64,000 nucleotides of DNA, taken from positions 186,001 through 250,000 of the forward strand of contig JBGAVD010000004.1 in NCBI GenBank assembly GCA_044228285.1, in the 5' to 3' direction. Below the pieces are notes generated by a model that searched no databases, was not told where the DNA came from, and worked only from the letters and a program-made list of their open reading frames with translations. Positions 36,918 to 44,894 of the stretch are shown in pieces. Source of the stretch: JBBATK01 sp044228285. GTDB taxonomy: Bacteria > Bacteroidota > Ignavibacteria > Kapaibacteriales > NICIL-2. The first letter of the stretch is position 1. Each line of letters begins with the position of its first letter. The position numbers and the translations under genes were made by a program.

Positions 36918-37274
36918 TTAGAGCTGCTCTGATTCACTATCTCTTCTGACTCGCTTCTTTCGGTAATAGGGCTTGGGTGCGGCTTTGGTCGTTGTATGAA
37001 AAAAAAATGCTTCGACCATCAGCATCAAAAAGAACGAAATCATCAACGAAAGTGTAAACGAAGCCATGTGGAGATTCCACACAGCTAAACAAATCCACGT
37101 GACAATGGCAACCACAAACAAACGAACTACCATTCCGCCAATGACTACACCAAGTGCATTCTTCAGAGGCATTTTCTCAGATCGCTTTGCAAGCAAATAA
37201 CCTACACCTGCATTCATAGCACTCAGCGAAATGCCTGCAGCTACACCAACAAATTCCTGAGGGATGTCAGACAA
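36918..37274 (-). CDS. AtpI-like small membrane protein (TTG start)
   Basis: A 118-aa protein with about three hydrophobic segments (GVAAGISLSAMNAGVGYLL; NALGVVIGGMVVRLFVVAIV; ASFTLSLMISFFLMLMVEAFFF) and a basic tail, placed between atpZ and atpB as the AtpI assembly protein is. The frame is open to 37409, but that part overlaps atpZ. A TTG at 37274 has GAGGAG 8 nt upstream and begins 2 nt after the atpZ stop, giving tight coupling. By position and topology it is a probable AtpI relative that helps assemble the c ring or import Mg2+; sequence support alone is moderate. Confidence 0.7.
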   Translation of the reverse strand: MSDIPQEFVGVAAGISLSAMNAGVGYLLAKRSEKMPLKNALGVVIGGMVVRLFVVAIVTWICLAVWNLHMASFTLSLMISFFLMLMVEAFFFHTTTKAAPKPYYRKKRVRRDSESEQL

Positions 37275-37276
37275 GT

Positions 37277-37558
37277 CTAGTTCTCCTCGTTGGACGTAGT
37301 AGTGTTCACCGCAGTTCGTTCCATGTTTCTTTTTGAGATGCTGTTCAATGAACGTATGAGGTTCACTAAACCAACCACTGCACCAACTCCACCAAGTATT
37401 CCAATCCAAAGCGGACTCGATGCATTCTGTTCATCTAAGTACCAACCAACAAACACAAAGGCTAACACGGTGACACTCGTTTGAGTACCAACGTTCATGT
37501 AAGGACCAAGTTCCCGTAAAATGTTGGCCGTTGATGACCGCTGCATGTTATTCGGCAT
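37277..37558 (-). CDS. atpZ: AtpZ/AtpI-family ATP synthase accessory protein
   Basis: A 93-aa small protein with two membrane helices (TSVTVLAFVFVGWYLDE and SPLWIGILGGVGAVVGLVNLI) joined by a short loop, the pattern of the AtpZ family (with AtpI proposed as a Mg2+/Ca2+ channel or assembly factor). The frame is open to 37600; the ATG at 37558 (MPNNMQRS) or the second Met is more likely. It is the first gene of the atp cluster, so the promoter should lie in 37559-37908. Confidence 0.8.
   Translation of the reverse strand: MPNNMQRSSTANILRELGPYMNVGTQTSVTVLAFVFVGWYLDEQNASSPLWIGILGGVGAVVGLVNLIRSLNSISKRNMERTAVNTTTSNEEN
37283..37288 (-). promoter_or_regulatory. Shine-Dalgarno for the TTG start of the AtpI-like gene
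   Basis: GAGGAG on the minus strand, inside the last codons of atpZ (the two Glu codons), lies 8 nt before the TTG at 37274. It decides the start of the AtpI-like gene and implies translational coupling across the TAG stop. Confidence 0.7.
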
Positions 37559-37908
37559 AGTGTGCCTGCATGTTTTGCAGCGATAAGAAGGAACAGACAC
37601 GCAAAAATAGGAGGGAAGGGACTCTTAACAATACCGAAGGGCGCTGTTGTGGATAAAAAGGCTGGTTTTTCTGCATTTTTCGACGAATTGCACCGAAAAA
37701 TCCTGATTTTCTTAGGCTTTATGAGGAGGGAAGCTGCGCAACAAAGTTGCGCAGCGGATTTCATGGTGCTGAGTCGTACAAGTCCACGACCACAAATCTG
37801 GTTGAGCTCGGTCCACTAGCTACAACAACTCTTGTATAGTCTACCTGCGTTCATGAGCTGTTCATTGTTCAAATACGCCAGCTCAAGCCCCTCGAATTTG
37901 ACAGCTAT
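37559..37908 (-). other. 350-nt region upstream of the atp cluster
   Basis: No gene is seen. It should contain the promoter of the atp cluster and the end of the upstream TMTC-like transcript. It holds the palindrome at 37733-37755 and an 8-bp stem (37675-37682 with 37694-37701) in an A/T-rich stretch. I could not place -35/-10 boxes with confidence. Confidence 0.5.
37733..37755. repeat. Perfect 10-bp palindrome with AAA loop
   Basis: GCTGCGCAAC (37733-37742), loop AAA, GTTGCGCAGC (37746-37755). It belongs to the GCTGCGC/GCGCAGC palindrome family and lies between the TMTC-like gene and the atp cluster, where it could end the upstream transcript. Confidence 0.7.
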
Positions 37909-39828
37909 TTAAAGCTTCAAGTTCGTTCCTCCAAGCTCAGCTCTGTCTTGCAACAACTGAGGATTCGTTGGATCAAGCTCCAGACCCATTTGTACATAGT
38001 TGCGTGCTCGGTTTAGGTCTTTTCGTTTCTTTACCATTACGTCGATAGCAAGCTTGTGATAAAAAGGAACGAGCACGGTTTTGTACTGGGGGAATCGGTT
38101 CAGATACGCAAAGTACTGTTCGATGTAATCAATCTTCTCTCTGCTGTCAGCCATTCTCCCCAGTCCATCAAGCAATCGGTTGATGTCTTGATGATACTTG
38201 AATTGCTCTGTGTAAACACCACTCATCATTTGATGAGCCGCATGGTAGTCGGGATAAATCGACATGGATCTGTTGAGATATGATTCAGCCCGAGCCAACA
38301 GAGCCTGCTTCGCACTGTCTGTCTTGGCTCGCAGGAACTGCTGATACATGTTCACTCCCATAAAACAGTTTGTCTCACAAGAGTTCGCCGAGGTCTCTAT
38401 GTCTGCTTCATTGAGCGTCGCTGTGCTTCTTAAGGCTGGTATACGGTCTATCGACTTGATACTAAGTGCCAGAGCAAAACAGGTCATAGTTACAGCTCCA
38501 GCTTTACGTATTGCATCTGCCTTGGTATTCAGAAGCTCGGGCAATACTTCAAAAAAGAAATACGCAACTGCAATCACAAAGCCAATTGAGGAGAAGTACA
38601 TAAAACGCTCATTCATAAATGAACCGATTGGAATGAGCACGTTTGATACAATCGACAAGGCTATGAGATAGAACAGGATGGAGTAGCTAAAGATGCTCTT
38701 CTTTTTGAATCCAAGAATGGCTACAATCACAAGTGCAAGGTGTGCTACGAACGAAAGAATACTTCGCCAGTCGCTCATCTCCATAATTGGAATTGCATAA
38801 GGATAGTAGTCATGGGTGAGTGGATGTGGATAGAAGCACATCTTCAGATAGAGACCCAATGTGTACACAATGGTCGCAGCACGTTGCATGCCCGTCATTC
38901 CGTAAAATGGGTTGTTCATTAAGTCGGTAATTTCTTTGCCGCTAAAGAAGAAGCCAATGACTTGATAGCGGATCATCAAGTAGAATAGCGTGACGACTAC
39001 CAAAGGAATGGTTGTGGCAATGTACTGTCCGCGATTGGCCTTGGTAAAGAAGTACAAGCTCAAAGGGATGATTGCAACAAATGTGATGGCATTCTCTTTC
39101 GATAAAAGGCCAAGAAAAAGCATGAAGCCACTTAGCACGAGCTTAGAAACTGACTCCTCTTCTACGTAACGTAAGCTATAGTATAATGCGAGGAGCGAGA
39201 ACATCAACACCATGATCTCATCGCGGCCTTTAATATTCGCTACTACCTCAATGTGCAGGGGGTGAACAACAAAGAGCATGGTCGCTGCAAAAGGTATACA
39301 GAGGTACCATGGTCGTTTTTGCTCGCCACCAGGAAAGAGCATGGCAAGAATTCGAAAGAGGAGTAAGCCAGTAAATGCATACAATAGAGCATTGATGAAA
39401 TGCGATATGGCGGGATTGCCTGTCATGAGAGGCTGGCCCTTTGCGTCTTTCAACGGAGTACCCCACTCGTCGCTCTTTGGACTTTCGAAGAACTCACGCT
39501 CAATGGCAAAAGTCACAATTGAAAGCGGACGGTAGCGCGAACCGGCAACTAAGTCCATGCGCTTCTGGAAGTAGCCAACAAAGCTCTCCTCAGCCATTAT
39601 ACCTTTTATGCCCGCAAAGCCTTTGTTTGTGTAGACATTGTCTGTAATGACAATCTTATCGTCTAACACGTAGTCAAAGGTGACGGTACTGAGATAGAGC
39701 CCAAGACCACTCAGAAAAATGATAATGGTAGCCGGAAGATTGAGCTGCCAAAAGTTGAACTTCGAAGCCTTTGGCTTCTTTTCGGACGACTTCTTTTCAT
39801 TTCGCTGTTTTTTCGACGGAGCAGCCAT
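37909..39828 (-). CDS. TMTC-like GT-C membrane glycosyltransferase with TPR-like tail
   Basis: A 639-aa inner-membrane protein. After a Lys-rich N-terminus (residues 1-25) there are about ten membrane helices. Early loops carry an acidic motif (FDYVLDDKIVITDN) and YRPLSIVTFAIE; further on are HPLHIEVVANIKGRDEIM and LLSKENAITF, and a region like the DUF1736 part of TMTC proteins (LKMCFYPHPLTHDYYPY). The C-terminal ~150 residues are helical and TPR-like (ARNYVQMGLELDPTNPQLL). This is the plan of TMTC O-mannosyltransferases and related bacterial GT-C enzymes, which use polyprenyl-linked sugars outside the cytoplasm. Activity is inferred. The ATG at 39828 is chosen over an open frame to 39933, which would run into a palindrome. 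Confidence 0.78.
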   Translation of the reverse strand: MAAPSKKQRNEKKSSEKKPKASKFNFWQLNLPATIIIFLSGLGLYLSTVTFDYVLDDKIVITDNVYTNKGFAGIKGIMAEESFVGYFQKRMDLVAGSRYRPLSIVTFAIEREFFESPKSDEWGTPLKDAKGQPLMTGNPAISHFINALLYAFTGLLLFRILAMLFPGGEQKRPWYLCIPFAATMLFVVHPLHIEVVANIKGRDEIMVLMFSLLALYYSLRYVEEESVSKLVLSGFMLFLGLLSKENAITFVAIIPLSLYFFTKANRGQYIATTIPLVVVTLFYLMIRYQVIGFFFSGKEITDLMNNPFYGMTGMQRAATIVYTLGLYLKMCFYPHPLTHDYYPYAIPIMEMSDWRSILSFVAHLALVIVAILGFKKKSIFSYSILFYLIALSIVSNVLIPIGSFMNERFMYFSSIGFVIAVAYFFFEVLPELLNTKADAIRKAGAVTMTCFALALSIKSIDRIPALRSTATLNEADIETSANSCETNCFMGVNMYQQFLRAKTDSAKQALLARAESYLNRSMSIYPDYHAAHQMMSGVYTEQFKYHQDINRLLDGLGRMADSREKIDYIEQYFAYLNRFPQYKTVLVPFYHKLAIDVMVKKRKDLNRARNYVQMGLELDPTNPQLLQDRAELGGTNLKL

Positions 39829-40250
39829 GAGTGTTCTTAGTTGATGAAACGATAAGTAGTTGAAATATAAGATAGTAGAGCACCTAACACGCAAAGTCTT
39901 TTTCTTACACGTGGCGCAGCAAAGCTGCGCCACAGCTCAAAAGTCACAGCTCAAACCGCAAACTTGCTCTGGTAGCCGAACCTCTGAGCTTGGCTTCTTG
40001 CATTTATCGGCAGCTATGCTCTGGAGCAAAACTAGAATACGGTGAGAAGTTGGCAAAAAGCTTGATAAACGGACAAAATGAATGATAACGCCTGTTCTTC
40101 AGCAGAGGAAGTGTTGCCAACCTCACCAGAAGCATAACAGTAGATCCATACCTCATAACCCAGTCCCAGATCCGAGCAATTTCCTAGCGCTTTATGAGTA
40201 ATAAGCTCTGTCTGAACTTGCTCGCCAAACGACCAGAGCAAGAAACAGGC
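39829..40250. other. Intergenic region upstream of the TMTC-like gene
   Basis: About 420 nt without a gene I can support. An open frame on the minus strand (40032-40277) starts inside the terminator hairpin of the neighbouring gene and is probably not translated. The region holds the palindrome at 39911-39933 and a trailing ACAGCTC repeat. Confidence 0.5.
39911..39933. repeat. Perfect 10-bp palindrome with AAA loop
   Basis: GTGGCGCAGC (39911-39920), loop AAA, GCTGCGCCAC (39924-39933), then ACAGCTCA. The right half closely matches the element at 21165-21190, which supports a dispersed repeat family rather than unrelated terminators. Confidence 0.7.
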
Positions 40251-40284
40251 AAAAAAATAGCCCTTGTGAAAGTACACAAGGGCT
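40251..40284 (-). terminator. Rho-independent terminator of the CRD/OmpA-like operon
   Basis: AGCCCTTGTG (40259-40268) and CACAAGGGCT (40275-40284) form a 10-bp stem with a 6-nt loop. On the minus strand the stem is followed by AUUUUUUU (complement of A251-257 and T258). It lies about 20 nt after the stop at 40305. Confidence 0.88.
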
Positions 40285-40304
40285 GTTGAAAGTAGTGTAT
40301 CTGA

Positions 40305-41018
40305 CTAGACTCGAAGAAGAGTCAAGTATGTTAAGCCGACATAACGACGACCCTTAGCACCTTTACGAAGCGGAATTGGGTTAAGAGGATCGATATCTGC
40401 TGAAGGACGAATTTCAATGCGATCTGGAGAAACTCCACCCTTGATAAAGAAGTCACGTAGGGTTGTTGCGCGATCTGTGGTCAACTTGGTATTGGCATCC
40501 TTGCTATCAGAAAGATCTGGGAAACAAGAAATTTCAAACTTCACTCCAGGATTCATCACCATTGCTGAGCGCAATTGAACTAACATCTGGTCTGCACCTG
40601 CACGCATTCTTGACTTTTTGTATTCAAAAGGGGAGACTGGAAGATGGATTTTGGATCCAACAACCATTGGGCGAACAAGCCAGTCGCGTGTTACTTCAGC
40701 ATACTTGCTTGTCTTAGGTGTTTCGAAATTGAACTCCTCGCGGAAGTAGACTGGGTTCTCGATTTGTACACGATAGCGAGTACCAGGTTGAAGAATGACG
40801 TAATACGCGCCACCCTCTTTTTCGTTGCTACGTGTACTGTTTACCTTCTTACCGCTCTCATCAAGGATATTCAAGGTAACGGTGACCGGCTTACGATTTG
40901 ATTCGTCGAGTACCGTCCCAGTAAGTGCGATAGTCGCACTGATTTGAGCTGCGAGACCCGATGCAAACCCAATCAGACACAGGCACATGGTGCCCAGAAA
41001 TATGGTTCTTTTCATCAT
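40305..41018 (-). CDS. Periplasmic CRD-OmpA-like protein
   Basis: A 237-aa exported protein. A signal peptide (MMKRTIFLGTMCLCLIGFASGLAAQ) is followed by a ~90-residue beta-sandwich of carboxypeptidase-regulatory type (ALTGTVLDESNRKPVTVTLNI ... GGAYYVIL in part) and by an OmpA_C-like domain (about 135-237). In the latter, Asp (CFPDLSD) and Arg (TDRATTL) are 15 residues apart with Asn and Leu between, as in the DAP-binding site of OmpA, so it should bind peptidoglycan. It ends a three-gene operon with a second CRD protein (2-nt gap) and a WD40 protein, a set resembling PorE of T9SS taken apart. Confidence 0.82.
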   Translation of the reverse strand: MMKRTIFLGTMCLCLIGFASGLAAQISATIALTGTVLDESNRKPVTVTLNILDESGKKVNSTRSNEKEGGAYYVILQPGTRYRVQIENPVYFREEFNFETPKTSKYAEVTRDWLVRPMVVGSKIHLPVSPFEYKKSRMRAGADQMLVQLRSAMVMNPGVKFEISCFPDLSDSKDANTKLTTDRATTLRDFFIKGGVSPDRIEIRPSADIDPLNPIPLRKGAKGRRYVGLTYLTLLRV

Positions 41019-41020
41019 GG

Positions 41021-41440
41021 CTATTTACCTTTTGTTGATTTTTTAGCTTTTGTTTTCTTTTTCGACTTTTTGGCAATCGGTGCGTCGGTGGCAGGAGTTG
41101 GCAGTGGAGCCTTTAAGCTGAAATCCTGCGTCATTTCTGCATACTTCTCAGACTTGGGCGTATCGATCTGAAAGCTGAACTTCCGGAAATCATCATCAAG
41201 AATACTGATGGTGTAATGTGTCCCACTTTTCAAAACTGTTTGATACGAACCGTCAGGAGCACTTGTCGCACGAACGGACTTGCCACTAGGATCCGAGAAA
41301 TTCAGTTCAACTTTCTTAGCGGAAGCGTTATCGAGTATTTGACCTTTAAGCAGAACAAGAGCTTGAGCATGAGCTGTCGTTACGCTTGCCACAAGCATTG
41401 CTGCACTTAGCATACAGATGCGAATAAATACGTTCATCAT
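41021..41440 (-). CDS. Exported CRD-like protein with Lys-rich tail
   Basis: A 139-aa exported protein: signal peptide (MLVASVTTAHAQA at its end), one carboxypeptidase-regulatory-like domain (LLKGQILDNASAKKVELNF), and a C-terminal tail of about 20 residues made largely of Lys, Ser and Thr. The strand KSEKYAEMTQDF matches KTSKYAEVTRDW in the next gene, so the two domains are paralogous. Its start overlaps the WD40 stop by 4 bp (ATGA), showing translational coupling. Function unknown; a structural periplasmic partner of its neighbours is likely. Confidence 0.75.
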   Translation of the reverse strand: MMNVFIRICMLSAAMLVASVTTAHAQALVLLKGQILDNASAKKVELNFSDPSGKSVRATSAPDGSYQTVLKSGTHYTISILDDDFRKFSFQIDTPKSEKYAEMTQDFSLKAPLPTPATDAPIAKKSKKKTKAKKSTKGK

Positions 41441-42495
41441 TTACGCTTCTGAGGTGTCTTTGGTGCAGATCCTGAGCCGGCTTTCAAATTCGAATCACGG
41501 AGCATGCGAACAGTTCCATCCGCACAAGCTAAAACAATTGTCTTGCCATCACTCGTAACGTCAACACCCCAAATCTCGGTGTCAAGCTTCATTTCAAAGA
41601 GTTTTTCGCCATTAATGATGTTCCACATTTTCACTGTTTTGTCAAGACTTACAGTGATAAGAGTTGTATTGTCCTCAGCAAAGGTAAAATCCTGAACCAA
41701 GTCTTCGTGGGCATTGATCGTGCGAACGAGCTCGCCACTATACATTTTCCAAACTTTTACTACACCGTCTTTGTCGCAGGAAACGAGAAACTTGTTGTCG
41801 AATGTAAACAAACAGTTCAAGATTGGAGCTTGGTGACCAGGGCCACTAAGGTTGATGACCGGTTCTTTTTTGCCAATTTCAGTTGACCAAACGTTGATTT
41901 TATAGTCATCACCGCAGGAAGCGATATACTTGCCGTCGTAGCTATAAGCGACGCCGTTCACAGCAGAGTTGTGTCCGCGAAGAGTCTTTACTTCTCCCAA
42001 GGTGCACTTGTCATCATCATGACAGATCAAATGGGTGTCCCAGAGTTTAACAGTACGGTCAAAACTGCCAGAGCAGATGTAAGCGCCGGTATCTGTTTGG
42101 CTATAGTATACACTGCTTACTTCGGCGTTATGTCCGCGAAGTACTGCAATTGACTTTCCGCTTTCCACATCCCAAACGCGAACAGTGTTGTCGCTACTTG
42201 CTGAAGCAAGTGTCTTGTCGTCTCCTGAAAAAGAAACGTTGTTCACCTGGCCAAGGTGCCCACTTAGGGATCGAAGTTCTTTACCGTCTGGTAGACTCCA
42301 AATCTTAACGGTCTCATCTACGCTGCAAGTAGCGAATCGTGTATTGGCCTGGTTAACGAACACGCCCAAGACTTCATCGTCATGCTTGCCGATGGTGGAC
42401 ATGGTGTAATTACGCGTTTGTGCAACTCCTTGCATCATCAGTAGTGCTCCCAGCACACAACACATGGCACAACGCAGAATCAGTAATCGCGGCAT
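41437..42495 (-). CDS. Exported WD40 beta-propeller protein
   Basis: A 352-aa protein with a signal peptide (ending MMQGVAQT) and seven canonical WD40 repeats covering the rest (for example FATCSVDETVKIWSLPDG, LASASSDNTVRVWDVESG, LITVSLDKTVKMWNI). One blade has an insertion with two Cys (THLICHDDDKCTLGE). The ATG at 42495 has GGAG 7 nt upstream; the open frame to 42525 adds residues before the signal peptide. It is the first gene of the operon with the two CRD proteins. A seven-bladed scaffold in the periplasm is predicted. Confidence 0.88.
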   Translation of the reverse strand: MPRLLILRCAMCCVLGALLMMQGVAQTRNYTMSTIGKHDDEVLGVFVNQANTRFATCSVDETVKIWSLPDGKELRSLSGHLGQVNNVSFSGDDKTLASASSDNTVRVWDVESGKSIAVLRGHNAEVSSVYYSQTDTGAYICSGSFDRTVKLWDTHLICHDDDKCTLGEVKTLRGHNSAVNGVAYSYDGKYIASCGDDYKINVWSTEIGKKEPVINLSGPGHQAPILNCLFTFDNKFLVSCDKDGVVKVWKMYSGELVRTINAHEDLVQDFTFAEDNTTLITVSLDKTVKMWNIINGEKLFEMKLDTEIWGVDVTSDGKTIVLACADGTVRMLRDSNLKAGSGSAPKTPQKRK

Positions 42496-42546
42496 AGTGT
42501 ACTCCAATATTTTATAGGTAATCAATACAACTTTGTTGATTCGCTT

Positions 42547-43008
42547 CTACAGGGCTTCAATTTGGTCGGCCACTTCATGTAAGAGCTTTATGACCATTTC
42601 TACGTCGCTTCTGCGAATCTGAACAAAATCACTTTGTTCAGTCTCCAGATCTGGTGAATGCTCAATCTGAACACTCGGTTCCTGCGCGACGATTTTTACC
42701 TGATCCTCGGCTTCCTGAAGTAGGGAGTCGGGGATACCATCTTTCAAGAGATTCTTCGCTGCTATCACCGGCATACGATCCACACGAAGAAGCTTCTTAA
42801 CTACTTTCAGTACTTTGATGTCCTTGTCGGTATAAACGCGGTTACCTGCCCTATTTTTGGATGGATTCAGACACTCGAATTCCCTTTCCCAATAGCGCAG
42901 GATGTGTTGTTCTTCATCGAACATTTCCCCAATCTCTTTTATCGAATGATAAAGTTTGAGGGTGGATGAGTGTTTCACTGTAGACGTCCCCGCATAATCC
43001 CCTCGCAA
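42547..43008 (-). CDS. MerR-family transcription regulator
   Basis: A 153-aa DNA-binding protein. The winged helix MerR domain (about 17-85) contains YHSIKEIGEMFDEEQHILRYWEREF, NRAGNRVYTDKDI and the following helix. The C-terminal ~65 residues are acidic and may dimerise. No ligand cysteine motif is seen, so it is not a metal sensor of the classic type. It is divergent from the RsbW-like gene, with about 160 nt between them. Confidence 0.88.
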   Translation of the reverse strand: MRGDYAGTSTVKHSSTLKLYHSIKEIGEMFDEEQHILRYWEREFECLNPSKNRAGNRVYTDKDIKVLKVVKKLLRVDRMPVIAAKNLLKDGIPDSLLQEAEDQVKIVAQEPSVQIEHSPDLETEQSDFVQIRRSDVEMVIKLLHEVADQIEAL

Positions 43009-43172
43009 ATATACAGTCTCAACTCAAATAGCAAATTCTATTTTTTCCAAGCAGGTAGGGCGCATCGCTGAACATTGGTGTCAAGCCTACCTGAGTCAGA
43101 GTATTGCAAATGAAAACAATCTCAGAATCTCGACTTTTCACGTAACTTGCATGGCACGTGCGAGCCATTTTC

Positions 43173-43595
43173 ATGAATGAAGCTGAACCTATTGAGTTGC
43201 TCATCTCCAGTGAGCGTAAGAACATTTCGCTCGTCGAACCTTTCCTTCGTTCGATAGACTGTTTTGTTGAGTTAGAGGAGAGTCGCTACTATAATGCACT
43301 CATAGCTGTTACCGAGGCAGTGAATAATGGTATCGTGCATGGAAATGCTTGCGATCCTGAAAAGACAGTAAGCCTCAGTGTCCGATGCACTCCTGAACAT
43401 CTGATCATCGCGGTAAAAGACCAAGGAGCAGGATTCAATCCAGATGGGGTACCTGATCCTCGTCGACGTGAAAACATTCTGAAGGATGGAGGTCGTGGCG
43501 TTTTCCTTATCCGTAGCCTAATGGATGATAGTCGCTATATCAACACAGGCTCAGGGATGCTTCTTGAAATGACACTGTTTCGCCATCCCCACTAA
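43173..43595 (+). CDS. RsbW-like serine kinase / anti-sigma regulatory ATPase
   Basis: A 140-aa single-domain GHKL ATPase of the HATPase_c_2 (anti-sigma regulatory factor) type. The N-box is EAVNNGIVHGN, the G1 box DQGAGF and the G2 region GGRGVFLI. Such proteins bind a sigma factor and phosphorylate its antagonist. No sigma factor or antagonist gene adjoins, so the partner is unknown. The ATG at 43173 is used; a GTG at 43158 would add five residues. Confidence 0.85.
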   Translation: MNEAEPIELLISSERKNISLVEPFLRSIDCFVELEESRYYNALIAVTEAVNNGIVHGNACDPEKTVSLSVRCTPEHLIIAVKDQGAGFNPDGVPDPRRRENILKDGGRGVFLIRSLMDDSRYINTGSGMLLEMTLFRHPH

Positions 43596-44130
43596 ATCCG
43601 CATCTCTTAGCAAGTCCTATCTCAGCGTATGTCGACAGATCTGAGCTCTGCCTGATCTCGGCTTTGCACATCTATGTTCTGAACCAAAGAGACCGCATCT
43701 CAATTTCAAACAAGACCTATTGCTACTTCTGTATTCTGTTGTCGCACTCCAGTCGCACTCTCGACGCACTCTAATAGAATCCGCATAGAGGGAAGCTCAG
43801 ACAGAGGATAAACGATCAACGCTTTTTCTCCGAATCTCGCAATGCCTGAAACTGGATACCATTGAAGTCCACAGAGCTCATTCCACCGTTCTGTACTCCA
43901 AGGGCGGGGAGAACATTGGCAAGGTTTGAAGGTTCGGAGTTGTCTCGTGCTCTTGAGAACTCATGGGGCGCTGATCGATGTACACGAAGTTCTACATACT
44001 AGATTCTATCAATACGATGGTAGTAGTGCACGAAGTGGATAAGCAATACTGCTACACTTGTGCTACCAGTATGTCTTTCGAGCCAGTACTCCATAAGACG
44101 ACGTTCTTACGAATGTTCGCACGCAACTCT
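43596..44130. other. 535-nt gap without a supported gene
   Basis: Two overlapping minus-strand frames stay open here for about 60 and 84 codons (roughly 43815-43998 and 43690-43950), but neither has a plausible start codon and neither product is recognised. They may be chance or a decayed gene. A short imperfect tandem (GTCGCACTC-type, near 43741-43770) is present. A 31-codon minus frame (44094-43999) has a start but no ribosome site. Nothing else is evident. Confidence 0.4.
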
Positions 44131-44496
44131 CTACCAGAAGGCGTTTATGTAGTGGCGAATCTCTGTTGGAAACACAGCTTCATCGACGGCAACAACATCA
44201 AATCTGCACTCAACATCTAGTATGCCTTTGATGTGTAGATATGCTTTCGCAACTCTTCGGATCTGTTGTTTTTTTCGAGGAGTGATTGAGCTTTCTGGAC
44301 TTCCGTAGTTGCTGCTCCTTCTGCCTTTCACTTCTACAAAAACGAGTGTCTCTGCATCTGAACAAATGATATCAATCTCGCCAACTTTTCCGAATTGAAA
44401 GTTCCGTTTGATAATGACGTATCCGAGATTTTGTAAAAAGGCAGCGGCCATGTCTTCCGCAGCTAAACCAAGACTCCTTTTGTTGTTAGATTCCAT
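44131..44496 (-). CDS. YraN family (UPF0102) nuclease-fold protein
   Basis: A 121-aa protein of the YraN/UPF0102 family, predicted to have a PD-(D/E)xK endonuclease fold. The motifs LGLAAEDMAAAFLQNLGY, GEIDIIC and VFVEVKGRR are all present, as are YGSPESSITPRKKQQI and a C-terminal strand RFDVVAV. The family is near-universal and often neighbours rnhB or processing genes, but its role is uncertain. Here it stands alone. Confidence 0.88.
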   Translation of the reverse strand: MESNNKRSLGLAAEDMAAAFLQNLGYVIIKRNFQFGKVGEIDIICSDAETLVFVEVKGRRSSNYGSPESSITPRKKQQIRRVAKAYLHIKGILDVECRFDVVAVDEAVFPTEIRHYINAFW

Positions 44497-44894
44497 GATT
44501 GTGTAGCTCTGAGCCCGTTATTGTGGTTGAGAAGTAGCTCTGACGTGAAAGTTCGTTGACGCTTAGGCTTATTGGAAGCTTATTAGGCTGGCGAGAGTTC
44601 TGAAGTTCTTTGTCCGAGAACAGTTAGGTAGTTGGACGAAAGTACCTGTGCTGATGAATCAACTATGAGATCTGGGAATGCGACTTAGGTTTTGAGCATC
44701 TGAGTATGGAACGAGATACTAAATGTAGTCAGGATGATGAGGGCAATCGTGAAGAAATGAGTTCTTTGGTATTGAGTATGCTCTTGTTAGGTGTGTAGAT
44801 ACGATTTCAATTGAGTGCTTCCACAACGTCGACCACTCATGCAATTCGACATTGTATGAGCAGGTGTATCGCTAGAGCAGGATTCAATCGACTC
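44497..44894. other. 398-nt gap, nothing recognised
   Basis: Stops are frequent in all frames that I checked, and I see no RNA gene, strong hairpin or repeat. It lies between the LolC/E-like gene stop and the yraN start on the minus strand, and so should hold the promoter of yraN's upstream neighbour or a terminator that I could not identify. Confidence 0.4.

Noticed and set aside
40032..40277. Minus-strand frame of 81 codons in the gap after the CRD/OmpA-like gene
   Set aside because: Its start lies inside the terminator stem at 40259-40284, it has no ribosome site, and only a short stretch (GLGYEVWIY) looks fibronectin-like.
43978..44220. Plus-strand frame of 80 codons
   Set aside because: It overlaps the yraN 3' end antisense and has no recognisable features.
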